Of a stretch of DNA of 64,000 nucleotides, positions 39,690 to 46,870 are shown piece after piece. A program made the translations under genes and the position numbers. The notes under the pieces are model-generated. The model was given only the letters and a program-made list of their open reading frames with translations, searched no databases and was not told the DNA's origin. The stretch covers positions 62,001 through 126,000 of IMG/VR virus record IMGVR_UViG_3300037010_001702, one strand, 5' to 3'. Each line of letters starts with the position of its first letter. Position 1 is the stretch's first letter. This DNA comes from a virus.

Positions 39690-39929
39690 TTAGGCAATAA
39701 CGATTGCTTCGCCACTTCTTGCCATCGAGAACTGCAAGATGACAGTATTTTTGTCAGCAATTGTAACGGAACCAGGAATGATCTTTGAAAGAACCCCATT
39801 GTCCATAATGAACGCATCCACGATTGGAATAGCTTGACTAGAAGCTCCGCCAAGGTTATGAGTAATAGTCCACGTAGCTGCTGCTACGGACTGAGTGTGT
39901 CGGTACACTGAAGGAATAACTTGTGCCAT
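39690..39929 (-). CDS. Small fibre-module protein (79 aa)
   Basis: A second stand-alone copy of the beta module: QSVAAATWTITHNLGGASSQ, IIPGSVTIADKNTVILQFSM, ARSGEAIVIA. It starts after AAGGAGCCAGT, 11 nt upstream of its paralogue. Upstream lies the broken GIY-YIG gene. Its role is presumably the same as the C-terminal modules in the larger fibre proteins at 40615, 41329 and 44245. Confidence 0.65.
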   Translation of the reverse strand: MAQVIPSVYRHTQSVAAATWTITHNLGGASSQAIPIVDAFIMDNGVLSKIIPGSVTIADKNTVILQFSMARSGEAIVIA

Positions 39930-39938
39930 ACTGGCTCC

Positions 39939-40557
39939 TTAGATTGTTTCAGCTGATCTTGCTCTTGCAAGTTTCATGCTGTTTGATATTTTTAATTTAG
40001 TTTCTTGAGTCATGGGTATCCTTTTCTTCGCTGTTTTAGCAGCGGCTTTTAAATTAGCAATATACTCTGGTGTTCTAGGTGGAAGTTTAATTCCAGTTAA
40101 TCGTGTCTTCATTGCTTCTATCTGCTCTTGTGTCCTTTTCAACCCCTTATTAGCTGCACTTATCTTTCGCTTTGACTCTTCTGTTAATTTCATACCAGTC
40201 CGAGCCTTGCACATCTTTGCTCTGGTTTCATCCTTAGTTACAGATCTATCTGTTGCTCCTAACCCCTGGTCCACAATTTAAGCAATTATTGTCAAGCATC
40301 ATTTCCTTTGTTATAAGGATCTTTTCAGCATCGGATGCTTCTTTTCTAGAAGCGTATTCATATAATATTTCTCTAACATGATTAGCATCACCATGCTTAT
40401 TTACTGATCTTCTCAGTCGTTTTCCACTGCCTAAATATCTATCACTTAAGTCATCGGTGCTATGAAGTCCAATATAGTATCTTCCAGTAACAATACAAGT
40501 AGTTTTATAAACTATGTGATGCTTTCTATTTGACGCTCTGACATATTTCTTTTCCAT
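39939..40557 (-). pseudogene. Seg-like GIY-YIG homing endonuclease with one frameshift
   Basis: From ATG 40557 the frame gives the GIY-YIG domain (VYKTTCIVTGRYYIGLHSTD then LSDRYLGSGKRL) and stops at 40246. The DNA-binding tail continues in another frame from about 40260 to 39939: SVTKDETRAKMCKARTGMKL and three more NUMOD3-type units (TEESKRKISAANKGLKRT; TQEQIEAMKTRLTGIKL; TQETKLKISNSMK). One indel near 40255-40262 would restore a protein of about 205 residues like T4 Seg enzymes. It sits between fibre-module genes. Its leader keeps the hairpin/late promoter switch at 40561. Confidence 0.75.
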
Positions 40558-40560
40558 GTT

Positions 40561-40593
40561 AATGCTCTCATTGTTTGGATGAGAGCATTTATA
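40561..40593 (-). promoter_or_regulatory. Late promoter overlapping an RBS-sequestering hairpin
   Basis: On the minus strand TATAAATG (40593-40586) runs into a 10-bp stem AATGCTCTCA / TGAGAGCATT with a 9-nt loop. The 3' arm contains the GAGAG ribosome-binding site 7 nt before the endonuclease ATG. Read-through transcripts hide the site; transcripts from the late promoter start at the end of the 5' arm and leave it free. This is the layout known for T4 I-TevI. Confidence 0.65.
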
Positions 40594-40614
40594 GAAATTA
40601 GCAAAAATAGGACA

Positions 40615-41217
40615 TTATATAAGCTTCGCTTGACCAACTTGCGCATCAGCGAACGTAAGGGTAAGAACGTCAAGAGAGTCGAATGTAACTGTCTGAGGTT
40701 GAACTTCTTGATTACCAACGAAGACACGAACGATTGGATAGCGTCCAAGACCATGTGGAATAGTCCAAGTGGTAGAAGGATTTGTCTGGAAGAACTCGAA
40801 AGCGTAGGTTGGCTTTGTCTGTCCATCAAACGTACCTGTAAGAACAACAACCTTACCTTGAGCTGGTGTTCCAAAGTTAACAACAACCTGCGATGGATCT
40901 GTAACTGTAACTTCACCGGGGATGATAACTCTGTTAGAGGTATCGTACACAGTAACGCTTACTTGAGAAGTGTTAAGTGGGTGGTCAACAGTCCAGACAG
41001 AAGCGTCAGTTGCTTGAATGTACGTGTAGGCCGTAATTTCATTTGTGAGTGGAACCCAGTATGGGAGTCCGCCTGTAATTTCAACGCAGATGTAAAGAAT
41101 ACGATCTTTGAATACGATTTGCCCTACAACTGGGACTACAGGGAATGTTGTGTCCAAAGGAATAACAGCTTCCTTTAGAAAGTTCTGTTGAAGGTGAGCA
41201 TCACCAAAGAATTTCAT
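40615..41217 (-). CDS. Tail-fibre-associated protein with two beta modules (200 aa)
   Basis: The N-terminal 60 residues contain a QNFLKEAVIPLDTTFP / GQIVFKDRILYICVEITGGL segment typical of phage fibre attachment domains. Two copies of the local beta module follow: DASVWTVDHPLNTSQVSVTV with IIPGEVTVTDPSQVVVNFG, and STTWTIPHGLGRYPIVRVFV with TVTFDSLDVLTLTFADAQVG. AGAGGTAAATT precedes the ATG. A weak AATAAATA box at about 41260 may be its late promoter. Confidence 0.7.
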   Translation of the reverse strand: MKFFGDAHLQQNFLKEAVIPLDTTFPVVPVVGQIVFKDRILYICVEITGGLPYWVPLTNEITAYTYIQATDASVWTVDHPLNTSQVSVTVYDTSNRVIIPGEVTVTDPSQVVVNFGTPAQGKVVVLTGTFDGQTKPTYAFEFFQTNPSTTWTIPHGLGRYPIVRVFVGNQEVQPQTVTFDSLDVLTLTFADAQVGQAKLI

Positions 41218-41280
41218 AATTTACCTCTTGTCAAAATAGGTTAGAGTTTACCTGTGTTATTTATTGCAGTAGCGCAAACA

Positions 41281-41306
41281 AGAAAGGAGTCCGAAGACTC
41301 CTTTCT
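41281..41306. terminator. Hairpin terminator after the 857-aa fibre gene
   Basis: A perfect 11-bp stem AGAAAGGAGTC / GACTCCTTTCT with tetraloop CGAA on the + strand (UUCG on the transcribed minus strand), followed on the minus strand by TTGTTTG. The UUCG loop is especially stable. Confidence 0.8.
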
Positions 41307-41328
41307 ATCATTTTAACCGAGGTTAAAC

Positions 41329-43902
41329 TTAAGCAGCATTTACACCCATTACGATTACGAAGCAGTCGATAGCAGAAGTAAATGTAACAGTCAGCTGTGT
41401 ATCACTGTTGAAGGTGATAGACTGTGGAATAACAACTTCATCAGTTGAGTCTACAACTGTTACGTTGCAGTACTTCTGACCCAAGCTGTGGGTAACAACG
41501 TGGGAAGTTGCTGGACCACCTGATGTGTACAAGTAGTATGTAGGACGGTTAATGAACTTGCTAGAAGCTGCGCTGTAAACAAGAGTTTGACCAGCAGCAT
41601 CACCAGAGGTTGCAACGTCTGTAAGGCTATTAAGACCCTTAGCTACAAGAGATACAGCACCAGAGGTAACGTTGAAATCAGTAGCAGAGAAGCTTGCAAG
41701 ACCCTTAGAAGATGCGGTGGCATCAGCAACGTTGATCGTTACGGAACCAGCAGCAGATACGGTAGTAACTGGAGCTGAACCACCTACGAAGGAGATTGAT
41801 GTGCCAAGAGCAGCAACTTGAACACCACCGGTAGTACCTGAGTAACCGATTGTGCTGTTAGCAAGCTGACCATTGTCAACACCATTAGCCTTAATAGAAA
41901 CTACACCGGCAGTAACTGTGAAGTCACCAGAGTCGAAGCTAGAAACACCCTTAGAAGCAGTTGTAGCATCAGCAATTGTCAAGCTAACGGTTGAACCAGA
42001 GATTGATGATGAAAGACCCTTAACGGAATCACCAAGAATTGAAAGAGTACCACCAAGTGCAATAGAACCAGTATTACCACCATCAACGTCAAGAGTGATC
42101 GTTGAGTTAGCAAGCATTACATTAGCAACACCACCAGCAGGGATGTAAAGACCAGCAGCATCTTGAGTAAGACCACCAGCAGACTTCAAAAGAAGTGCAA
42201 GCTGAGAGTCAGTGTCAGTAGAACGAACACCTGGAGCACCTGCCAATTGCAAGATAAGAGCTGAGGTAGCTACGTTTGCAAGGTCGAGACCTACGTCACC
42301 AGTTGGAAGTTGAGCAATAGCTGCACCAAGGTTAACATTAAGAGTGTTAGCAACTTGCGAAAGACCTACACCAGCTGTAAGAACAGAAGAACCAGTGAAT
42401 TGGTTGAAGTGAACAGGGTCAGTACCAACGGTAGTTACTGCAAGGGTTTGAACCCAACCAGTATCAGCCTGTGTATTACCTTCTTGCACGAATACTGCAG
42501 AACCTTCGAACTCAGTTGCTGCATCCATGTCAGCTGCACGTGCCCAGCCAGTAGCTGAAACAATGTAGATACCGTTTTGGGACGTAGTAGTTTGGTTCTT
42601 AACAAGGATACGGTCACCAGCTACAAGAGCGATGCCGTCAACTGTTTGTTCACCACTAAGAGTCAAGTTACCAACAGAAGATGCCTTAACAGCAGTCTTC
42701 CATGTAAGACCAGATACAAGACCATCAACGTAGTTCTTGTTAGCTGCATCAGTACCAGCAGTTGGTGTTGGAAGGCCAGTTACTGTAGCACCGCTTGTCA
42801 TGGTAAGGTTACCAGTCATTGAATCACCAGCTACGTTAACGTAGGTGGAGTCTACAAGAGCTGTGATGTCACCAGTTACAACAGGAGAAGTACCAGTGAT
42901 ACGTCCATATGCATCTGAAGAGAACTTCAAGAATGAACCACCACCTGCATTAGCAACTGTAGCAAGGTCAACAGTTGGGGAAGCTGCAACGCCGTCACCG
43001 TTTGTAACAACGATGCGAGAAGCAGAACCAGAGATAAGAGAGATACCTGATGTGAATGTACCAGCACCAGTCTTAACTATGAAACCAGTTGAACCATCAG
43101 CAAGAGCTTCAAGTGCAGCAAGGTTGTGAGTAAGGTTGATTGTTGGAGCACCAGCAACGCCATTGCCGTTTGTAACTGTAACACCTGAAGAAGGACCAAC
43201 GATGGTACGATCTACGAATGTGTTTGGAGCAGTTTGAACGATGATACCGGTACCAGAACCATTTGCGGATGCTGCAAAGTTGGTCAAACCAGTGTTAAGA
43301 GGCTGCTTGTTGTCAAGCTGTCCTTGGATACCAGAAGTTACGCCAGAAGAGTAGTTCAATTCTGCTGTTGTAGCTGTGATGCCGTGAAGAGTGTTCAACT
43401 CAGCAGCAGTTGCTGTAACGTCAGTAATGTCAGAAGCTACGAAAGTTTCATTGTACCACTTACCAGTAGTTGTGTTCAACTTCAAGTATTGACCTTGAGA
43501 ATATGTACCCATTGAAACGTCGCCAAGTTCAGCAAGGGTGTCCTTACCGATAGCGTATGTTGCAAGAGCGTTGATTGCGTCAGTAATAGAAGCAGAACCA
43601 GCTATGATGGAGTTTGTGAACGCAGCGGAACCATTGAAGGTACCGTTGGCATTAACAGCTGTTCCAAGAGATGCTTCGACAGCGTCAACTTCAGCTTGAA
43701 GTGCTGAAGCATTACCGCCAGTAGCAAATGCAGTCCATGCTGTACCATCGTTGAAGTAGAACGTTGCAGTGGTTGTGTTGAAGACAACTCGGCCCTTTTG
43801 AGCAGAGTTAAATGTTGGAACTGCTGAAAGACGTTCGATATAAACGTTCTGCAACTCGCCTGTAGCATCTGTATTGAGAACAAGATTGCCATTTAATTTC
43901 AT
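41329..43902 (-). CDS. Large tail-fibre protein (857 aa)
   Basis: The N-terminus MKLNGNLVLNTDATGELQNV, then LSAVPTFNSAQKGRVVFNTT and FYFNDGTAWTAFATG, is a classical fibre attachment domain. The shaft has many Gly/Thr/Ala-rich repeats (LGDVSMGTYSQGQYLKLNTT; GDSMTGNLTMTSGATVTGLP) and one KASSVGNLTLSG...GDRILVKNQTTTSQNGIYIV module found in many phage fibres. The C-terminus is a local beta module (SHVVTHSLGQKYCNVTVVDS...). An exact late promoter lies at 43947. It is probably the main receptor-binding fibre on this strand. Confidence 0.85.
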   Translation of the reverse strand: MKLNGNLVLNTDATGELQNVYIERLSAVPTFNSAQKGRVVFNTTTATFYFNDGTAWTAFATGGNASALQAEVDAVEASLGTAVNANGTFNGSAAFTNSIIAGSASITDAINALATYAIGKDTLAELGDVSMGTYSQGQYLKLNTTTGKWYNETFVASDITDVTATAAELNTLHGITATTAELNYSSGVTSGIQGQLDNKQPLNTGLTNFAASANGSGTGIIVQTAPNTFVDRTIVGPSSGVTVTNGNGVAGAPTINLTHNLAALEALADGSTGFIVKTGAGTFTSGISLISGSASRIVVTNGDGVAASPTVDLATVANAGGGSFLKFSSDAYGRITGTSPVVTGDITALVDSTYVNVAGDSMTGNLTMTSGATVTGLPTPTAGTDAANKNYVDGLVSGLTWKTAVKASSVGNLTLSGEQTVDGIALVAGDRILVKNQTTTSQNGIYIVSATGWARAADMDAATEFEGSAVFVQEGNTQADTGWVQTLAVTTVGTDPVHFNQFTGSSVLTAGVGLSQVANTLNVNLGAAIAQLPTGDVGLDLANVATSALILQLAGAPGVRSTDTDSQLALLLKSAGGLTQDAAGLYIPAGGVANVMLANSTITLDVDGGNTGSIALGGTLSILGDSVKGLSSSISGSTVSLTIADATTASKGVSSFDSGDFTVTAGVVSIKANGVDNGQLANSTIGYSGTTGGVQVAALGTSISFVGGSAPVTTVSAAGSVTINVADATASSKGLASFSATDFNVTSGAVSLVAKGLNSLTDVATSGDAAGQTLVYSAASSKFINRPTYYLYTSGGPATSHVVTHSLGQKYCNVTVVDSTDEVVIPQSITFNSDTQLTVTFTSAIDCFVIVMGVNAA

Positions 43903-43946
43903 GTTAAATCTCCTTGAGAATTAGAATATATCTACCAGTCAGCTAT

Positions 43947-43954
43947 TATTTATA
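43947..43954 (-). promoter_or_regulatory. T4-type late promoter TATAAATA
   Basis: Exact TATAAATA on the minus strand, 44 nt before the 857-aa fibre start and overlapping the last codons of the DUF5659-like gene. Confidence 0.8.
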
Positions 43955-44180
43955 CAATGCGACGACTTGCGGTTGTTAAAGCCTTAATTGCCGAATTGAA
44001 AGAAACCGGTTCAACTTTGAGATTACCCAGATCATAATCATTGACAATAGCTTCATCCACTTCATTGAAGAAGAAGATTCCCTTATTTCCAATCTTTTCG
44101 ATTGTGTCAAGACGATATCCAAGCACCTTCAGGGTAGCTGCAAGCACAATGTCTTGCGTTTCAATTGTTTTGTTTGCCAT
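43950..44180 (-). CDS. DUF5659-like small protein (76 aa)
   Basis: A short protein, MANKTIETQDIVLAATLKVL then IEKIGNKGIFFFNEVDEAIV and DLGNLKVEPVSFNSAIKALT, matching the pattern of DUF5659 proteins found in many tailed phages (a domain with an aromatic KxxFxF strand). Function is unknown. A CATAAATA box at 44225-44232 is its likely late promoter. Confidence 0.6.
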   Translation of the reverse strand: MANKTIETQDIVLAATLKVLGYRLDTIEKIGNKGIFFFNEVDEAIVNDYDLGNLKVEPVSFNSAIKALTTASRRIV

Positions 44181-44224
44181 TTTGTTTTATCCTATGGGTC
44201 TAAGTTTTTGATAGACGTACAGAT

Positions 44225-44232
44225 TATTTATG
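44225..44232 (-). promoter_or_regulatory. Late-promoter variant CATAAATA
   Basis: One mismatch from consensus, 44 nt before the ATG at 44180 on the minus strand. Confidence 0.5.
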
Positions 44233-44244
44233 GCAACAACTGAT

Positions 44245-45198
44245 TTAGAAGGCAAGAATCATCGCTTTACCGGATATGGGCATCAGGAACGATATGAGGA
44301 TAGTATTGCTATCTATGATCTTGATTTTTTCTGGAATGATGACTTCTTGATTAGTATCGTAGATGGTAGTGTTAATATTCACAGAATTAAGGTGATGAAC
44401 GACCGTCCAGATCGTATCGACAACAAGTTGAGTGTAAGCGTAACCTCTAACGGTTCCACCTGCGCCACCCATGTCTGCCTTAACATTGATTGCCTCAAGG
44501 GCTTGTTGGACGTTTACAGCCCCAGGAAGGGTTGTAATTGGGGTAATGTCGATATCACTAGCTGGATGTCTGAATGCCGTACCATTTTCGTGGGCGGTCA
44601 TCTCAGATCTTAGCTCGGCAATGTCAACTCCGTTGATGAGACCCCCAACGGTTAAATTTTGAGTAGCGAAAAGATTACCACTTGAATCTATTCTGAAGAC
44701 TGGTGCAGTGCCATATGTTCTACGAACTGAAACAAGATCAACAACCGGGATGACACCGAAGTCTGGCTCAATTTTTAGCGCAGTAGTTGTACCAAGCTTT
44801 GGCGAAATTTGCCAGTGATCACTGTCTTGAATAACAGTATCAATGGTGGATGACGTGCCTTGAACTTCCAGATCACCAGTGATAGTTACCTTCCCAGTTA
44901 GAGCATCAATTCTTAGAAAGTGCCCATCGTTTGCAATGTCTGAGATAACGAAGTCCTTACCTAAAGTAAGAAAGATCCCAGCTGTACCATTGCTTGGAGG
45001 TGTGTTGTTGTAAATTGCCTGGAGCGTAAGCGTAGAACCGCCGCCCGCAGATGACGACCCGTCATCAAAAAGCAACCCTCTACCACCTACAGTGAATGTG
45101 AGATTGCTCGTACCACCAGTATTGATGATCGCGCCATCTGGAAGCTGACTATAGATACCGTCGGTATCCAGGATTAGGGGCTTATTAGTGTCGCTCAT
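44245..45198 (-). CDS. Tail-fibre/baseplate-associated protein (317 aa)
   Basis: A beta-rich virion protein: LILDTDGIYSQLPDGAIINT, GDLEVQGTSSTIDTVIQDSD and HWQISPKLGTTTALKIEPDF, patterns common in T4-like fibre or adaptor proteins. ALEAINVKADMGGAGG follows, then a C-terminal local beta module (TIWTVVHHLNSVNINTTIYD; IIPEKIKIIDSNTILISF). It overlaps the upstream gene by 4 nt. Confidence 0.7.
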   Translation of the reverse strand: MSDTNKPLILDTDGIYSQLPDGAIINTGGTSNLTFTVGGRGLLFDDGSSSAGGGSTLTLQAIYNNTPPSNGTAGIFLTLGKDFVISDIANDGHFLRIDALTGKVTITGDLEVQGTSSTIDTVIQDSDHWQISPKLGTTTALKIEPDFGVIPVVDLVSVRRTYGTAPVFRIDSSGNLFATQNLTVGGLINGVDIAELRSEMTAHENGTAFRHPASDIDITPITTLPGAVNVQQALEAINVKADMGGAGGTVRGYAYTQLVVDTIWTVVHHLNSVNINTTIYDTNQEVIIPEKIKIIDSNTILISFLMPISGKAMILAF

Positions 45199-46193
45199 CT
45201 TAGTCTAATAGGAGATTGGAAGTTCAGGTAAATCGACGTAGCATCAGCGATGTGTCCCACGATATGAGCTACACCGACAGTTGGACATGTAAGTGAAATT
45301 TCGCCAGTCATGCCGCAGAAAATCGGCTTGTTAATTGAACTATCTTGCCAGCTCCACTGTTCATTGCGAACGTAACCGCTTGAGATGACTTGAGCCATTT
45401 CTTCTTGGTGATGATCGGCAATAACCATACCCCGAGCAAAATTCTGAGTGTCAAGGCTCGATGCAAGAGCGATTCTGTTCTGTGGGAGGAATTTCACCAG
45501 GTAGTATTTAGGAAGTTCTTCAGCTGCCATCGCGAACATCAGTGCCATGTCAAAGCGAACGTTCTGCCCACTCGTCTGGTAGATGATCAAGTCAGTTTCA
45601 GTTGTAACAAAGGTGCCATCTGACTGCTTGAGCGGCTTGTTGTTTGTACCAAGGATAATGTTACCAGTTGTGTAAACACCGGTATTGATGCCAACTTGAG
45701 AACCAAGAGCGTATGGAAGAATTGACCCAGAAGAATCATACGCCGCAGCGAATAGTCTTACCTTGTCGATCCAATATCCAGTAACACCATTAAACTTGTA
45801 AACACGCATTACATTTTGACTCAAATCAAACCAATGCATATCATCAACTGGGTTTAGCGGCTCATTGAAGGAGTTGATTGGAGGAACCAATGTCCATCCT
45901 CTCGTAAGAGACCCAGTACCAAGGTCAACATCCCAGAAAAGGTATTGCGTCTGTCCAGCTGCTGCAAGAGGTCCATTCATTGAACCAACACCACCTCCAC
46001 CCCAAGCGCCAACGATCGTTCTATCTTCATCAAAAGAATAGTTCGCCCCGTAGTGGGCGAACGAGATGATCGTTGATTCAGTTCCAATGTTCAAGTCGAT
46101 TGAAGTACCGGACAAACTGGTCTTTTGCAACCAGTCTGGACCAGTAAGAACTGTTGGGCGTCTGACGATGCCTTGTCTAAATGGAATCTGCAC
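45195..46193 (-). CDS. Virion protein (332 aa), probable tail/baseplate
   Basis: GTG start after AGGGGCAGTTC. The beta-rich sequence (VLTGPDWLQKTSLSGTSIDL; AHYGANYSFDEDRTIVGAWG; QYLFWDVDLGTGSLTRGWTL) ends with NFQSPIRLR. The position between a 199-aa tail protein and fibre genes, with 4-nt coupling downstream, indicates a tail/baseplate part. I do not recognise a named T4 homologue. Confidence 0.65.
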   Translation of the reverse strand: MQIPFRQGIVRRPTVLTGPDWLQKTSLSGTSIDLNIGTESTIISFAHYGANYSFDEDRTIVGAWGGGGVGSMNGPLAAAGQTQYLFWDVDLGTGSLTRGWTLVPPINSFNEPLNPVDDMHWFDLSQNVMRVYKFNGVTGYWIDKVRLFAAAYDSSGSILPYALGSQVGINTGVYTTGNIILGTNNKPLKQSDGTFVTTETDLIIYQTSGQNVRFDMALMFAMAAEELPKYYLVKFLPQNRIALASSLDTQNFARGMVIADHHQEEMAQVISSGYVRNEQWSWQDSSINKPIFCGMTGEISLTCPTVGVAHIVGHIADATSIYLNFQSPIRLR

Positions 46194-46205
46194 GAACTGC
46201 CCCTA

Positions 46206-46805
46206 TTAGGAAACGGTGATTGTCAAGGTGTAAGTAATAACCAACTCTCTGTTAGCCGTCTTAAGGATAGGAGAGAAGATGATGTGCGAAAGAAGCTTAT
46301 CATCAAAGGTAAACAAACCAAGCTCATCAAAAGCATAGGTTGAATTTGGATTTGGATCACCTGGAGAGTCAGTCAAGTCCTGCCCGGAAGGTTCACCTGC
46401 TGCGATGGTGCACGTGCAGATTACAATCGTGGAAGTATCTGAAGGGCTTTCTTGGAAGTTGACGTAGTTTTCTGAAGGTGTGCCAGAAACTTGTTCGTCG
46501 ATAACTTCGAAGTAGGTAGTATTGTAAAGATCAGCCGTTGGGAGAGTAACGTTTGGCGGCTGATATGTAATCTGATTTTGGCTGTCGATGTTTGAACCAC
46601 CATTGCCAAACTTCATCTTATAAATTTGATTGAAGCCGATTCCAGTTGCTGAATCTCGAGACATGTTTGAAAGACCACGAGCAATCGCGATGGCCATATT
46701 CTTGTTGTGGATAGCGTTGTCCTTGTCAAGGAGAACCTCGCCGGTAGTCTTATCCTCAATGTGAACGTGTCCCTTGATCTTTGTTTTTAAAGTCGCTGAA
46801 GTCAT
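46206..46805 (-). CDS. Tail/baseplate-associated protein (199 aa)
   Basis: The N-terminus LKTKIKGHVHIEDKTTGEVL LDKDN, then AIARGLSNMSRDSATGIG, has a pattern found in many T4-like and jumbo phages next to baseplate genes. YKMKFGNGGSNIDSQNQITY and FDELGLFTFDDKLLSHIIFS follow. It is preceded by a CATAAATA late-promoter variant at 46852 and GGAGATAAA, a good ribosome-binding site. Function is unknown. Confidence 0.65.
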   Translation of the reverse strand: MTSATLKTKIKGHVHIEDKTTGEVLLDKDNAIHNKNMAIAIARGLSNMSRDSATGIGFNQIYKMKFGNGGSNIDSQNQITYQPPNVTLPTADLYNTTYFEVIDEQVSGTPSENYVNFQESPSDTSTIVICTCTIAAGEPSGQDLTDSPGDPNPNSTYAFDELGLFTFDDKLLSHIIFSPILKTANRELVITYTLTITVS

Positions 46806-46851
46806 TTTATCTCCGTTATCCTCTGTGTTCTGAAGGTTTCAACCAATAGAA

Positions 46852-46859
46852 TATTTATG
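46852..46859 (-). promoter_or_regulatory. Late-promoter variant CATAAATA
   Basis: One mismatch from consensus, 46 nt upstream of the ATG at 46805 on the minus strand. Confidence 0.5.
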
Positions 46860-46870
46860 GTTTGTATGAA

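Noticed and set aside
44230-44613. A 127-codon + strand frame in the fibre region
   Set aside because: It runs antisense to the 317-aa protein, its Cys/Asn-rich composition is typical of a shadow frame, and it has no ribosome-binding site.
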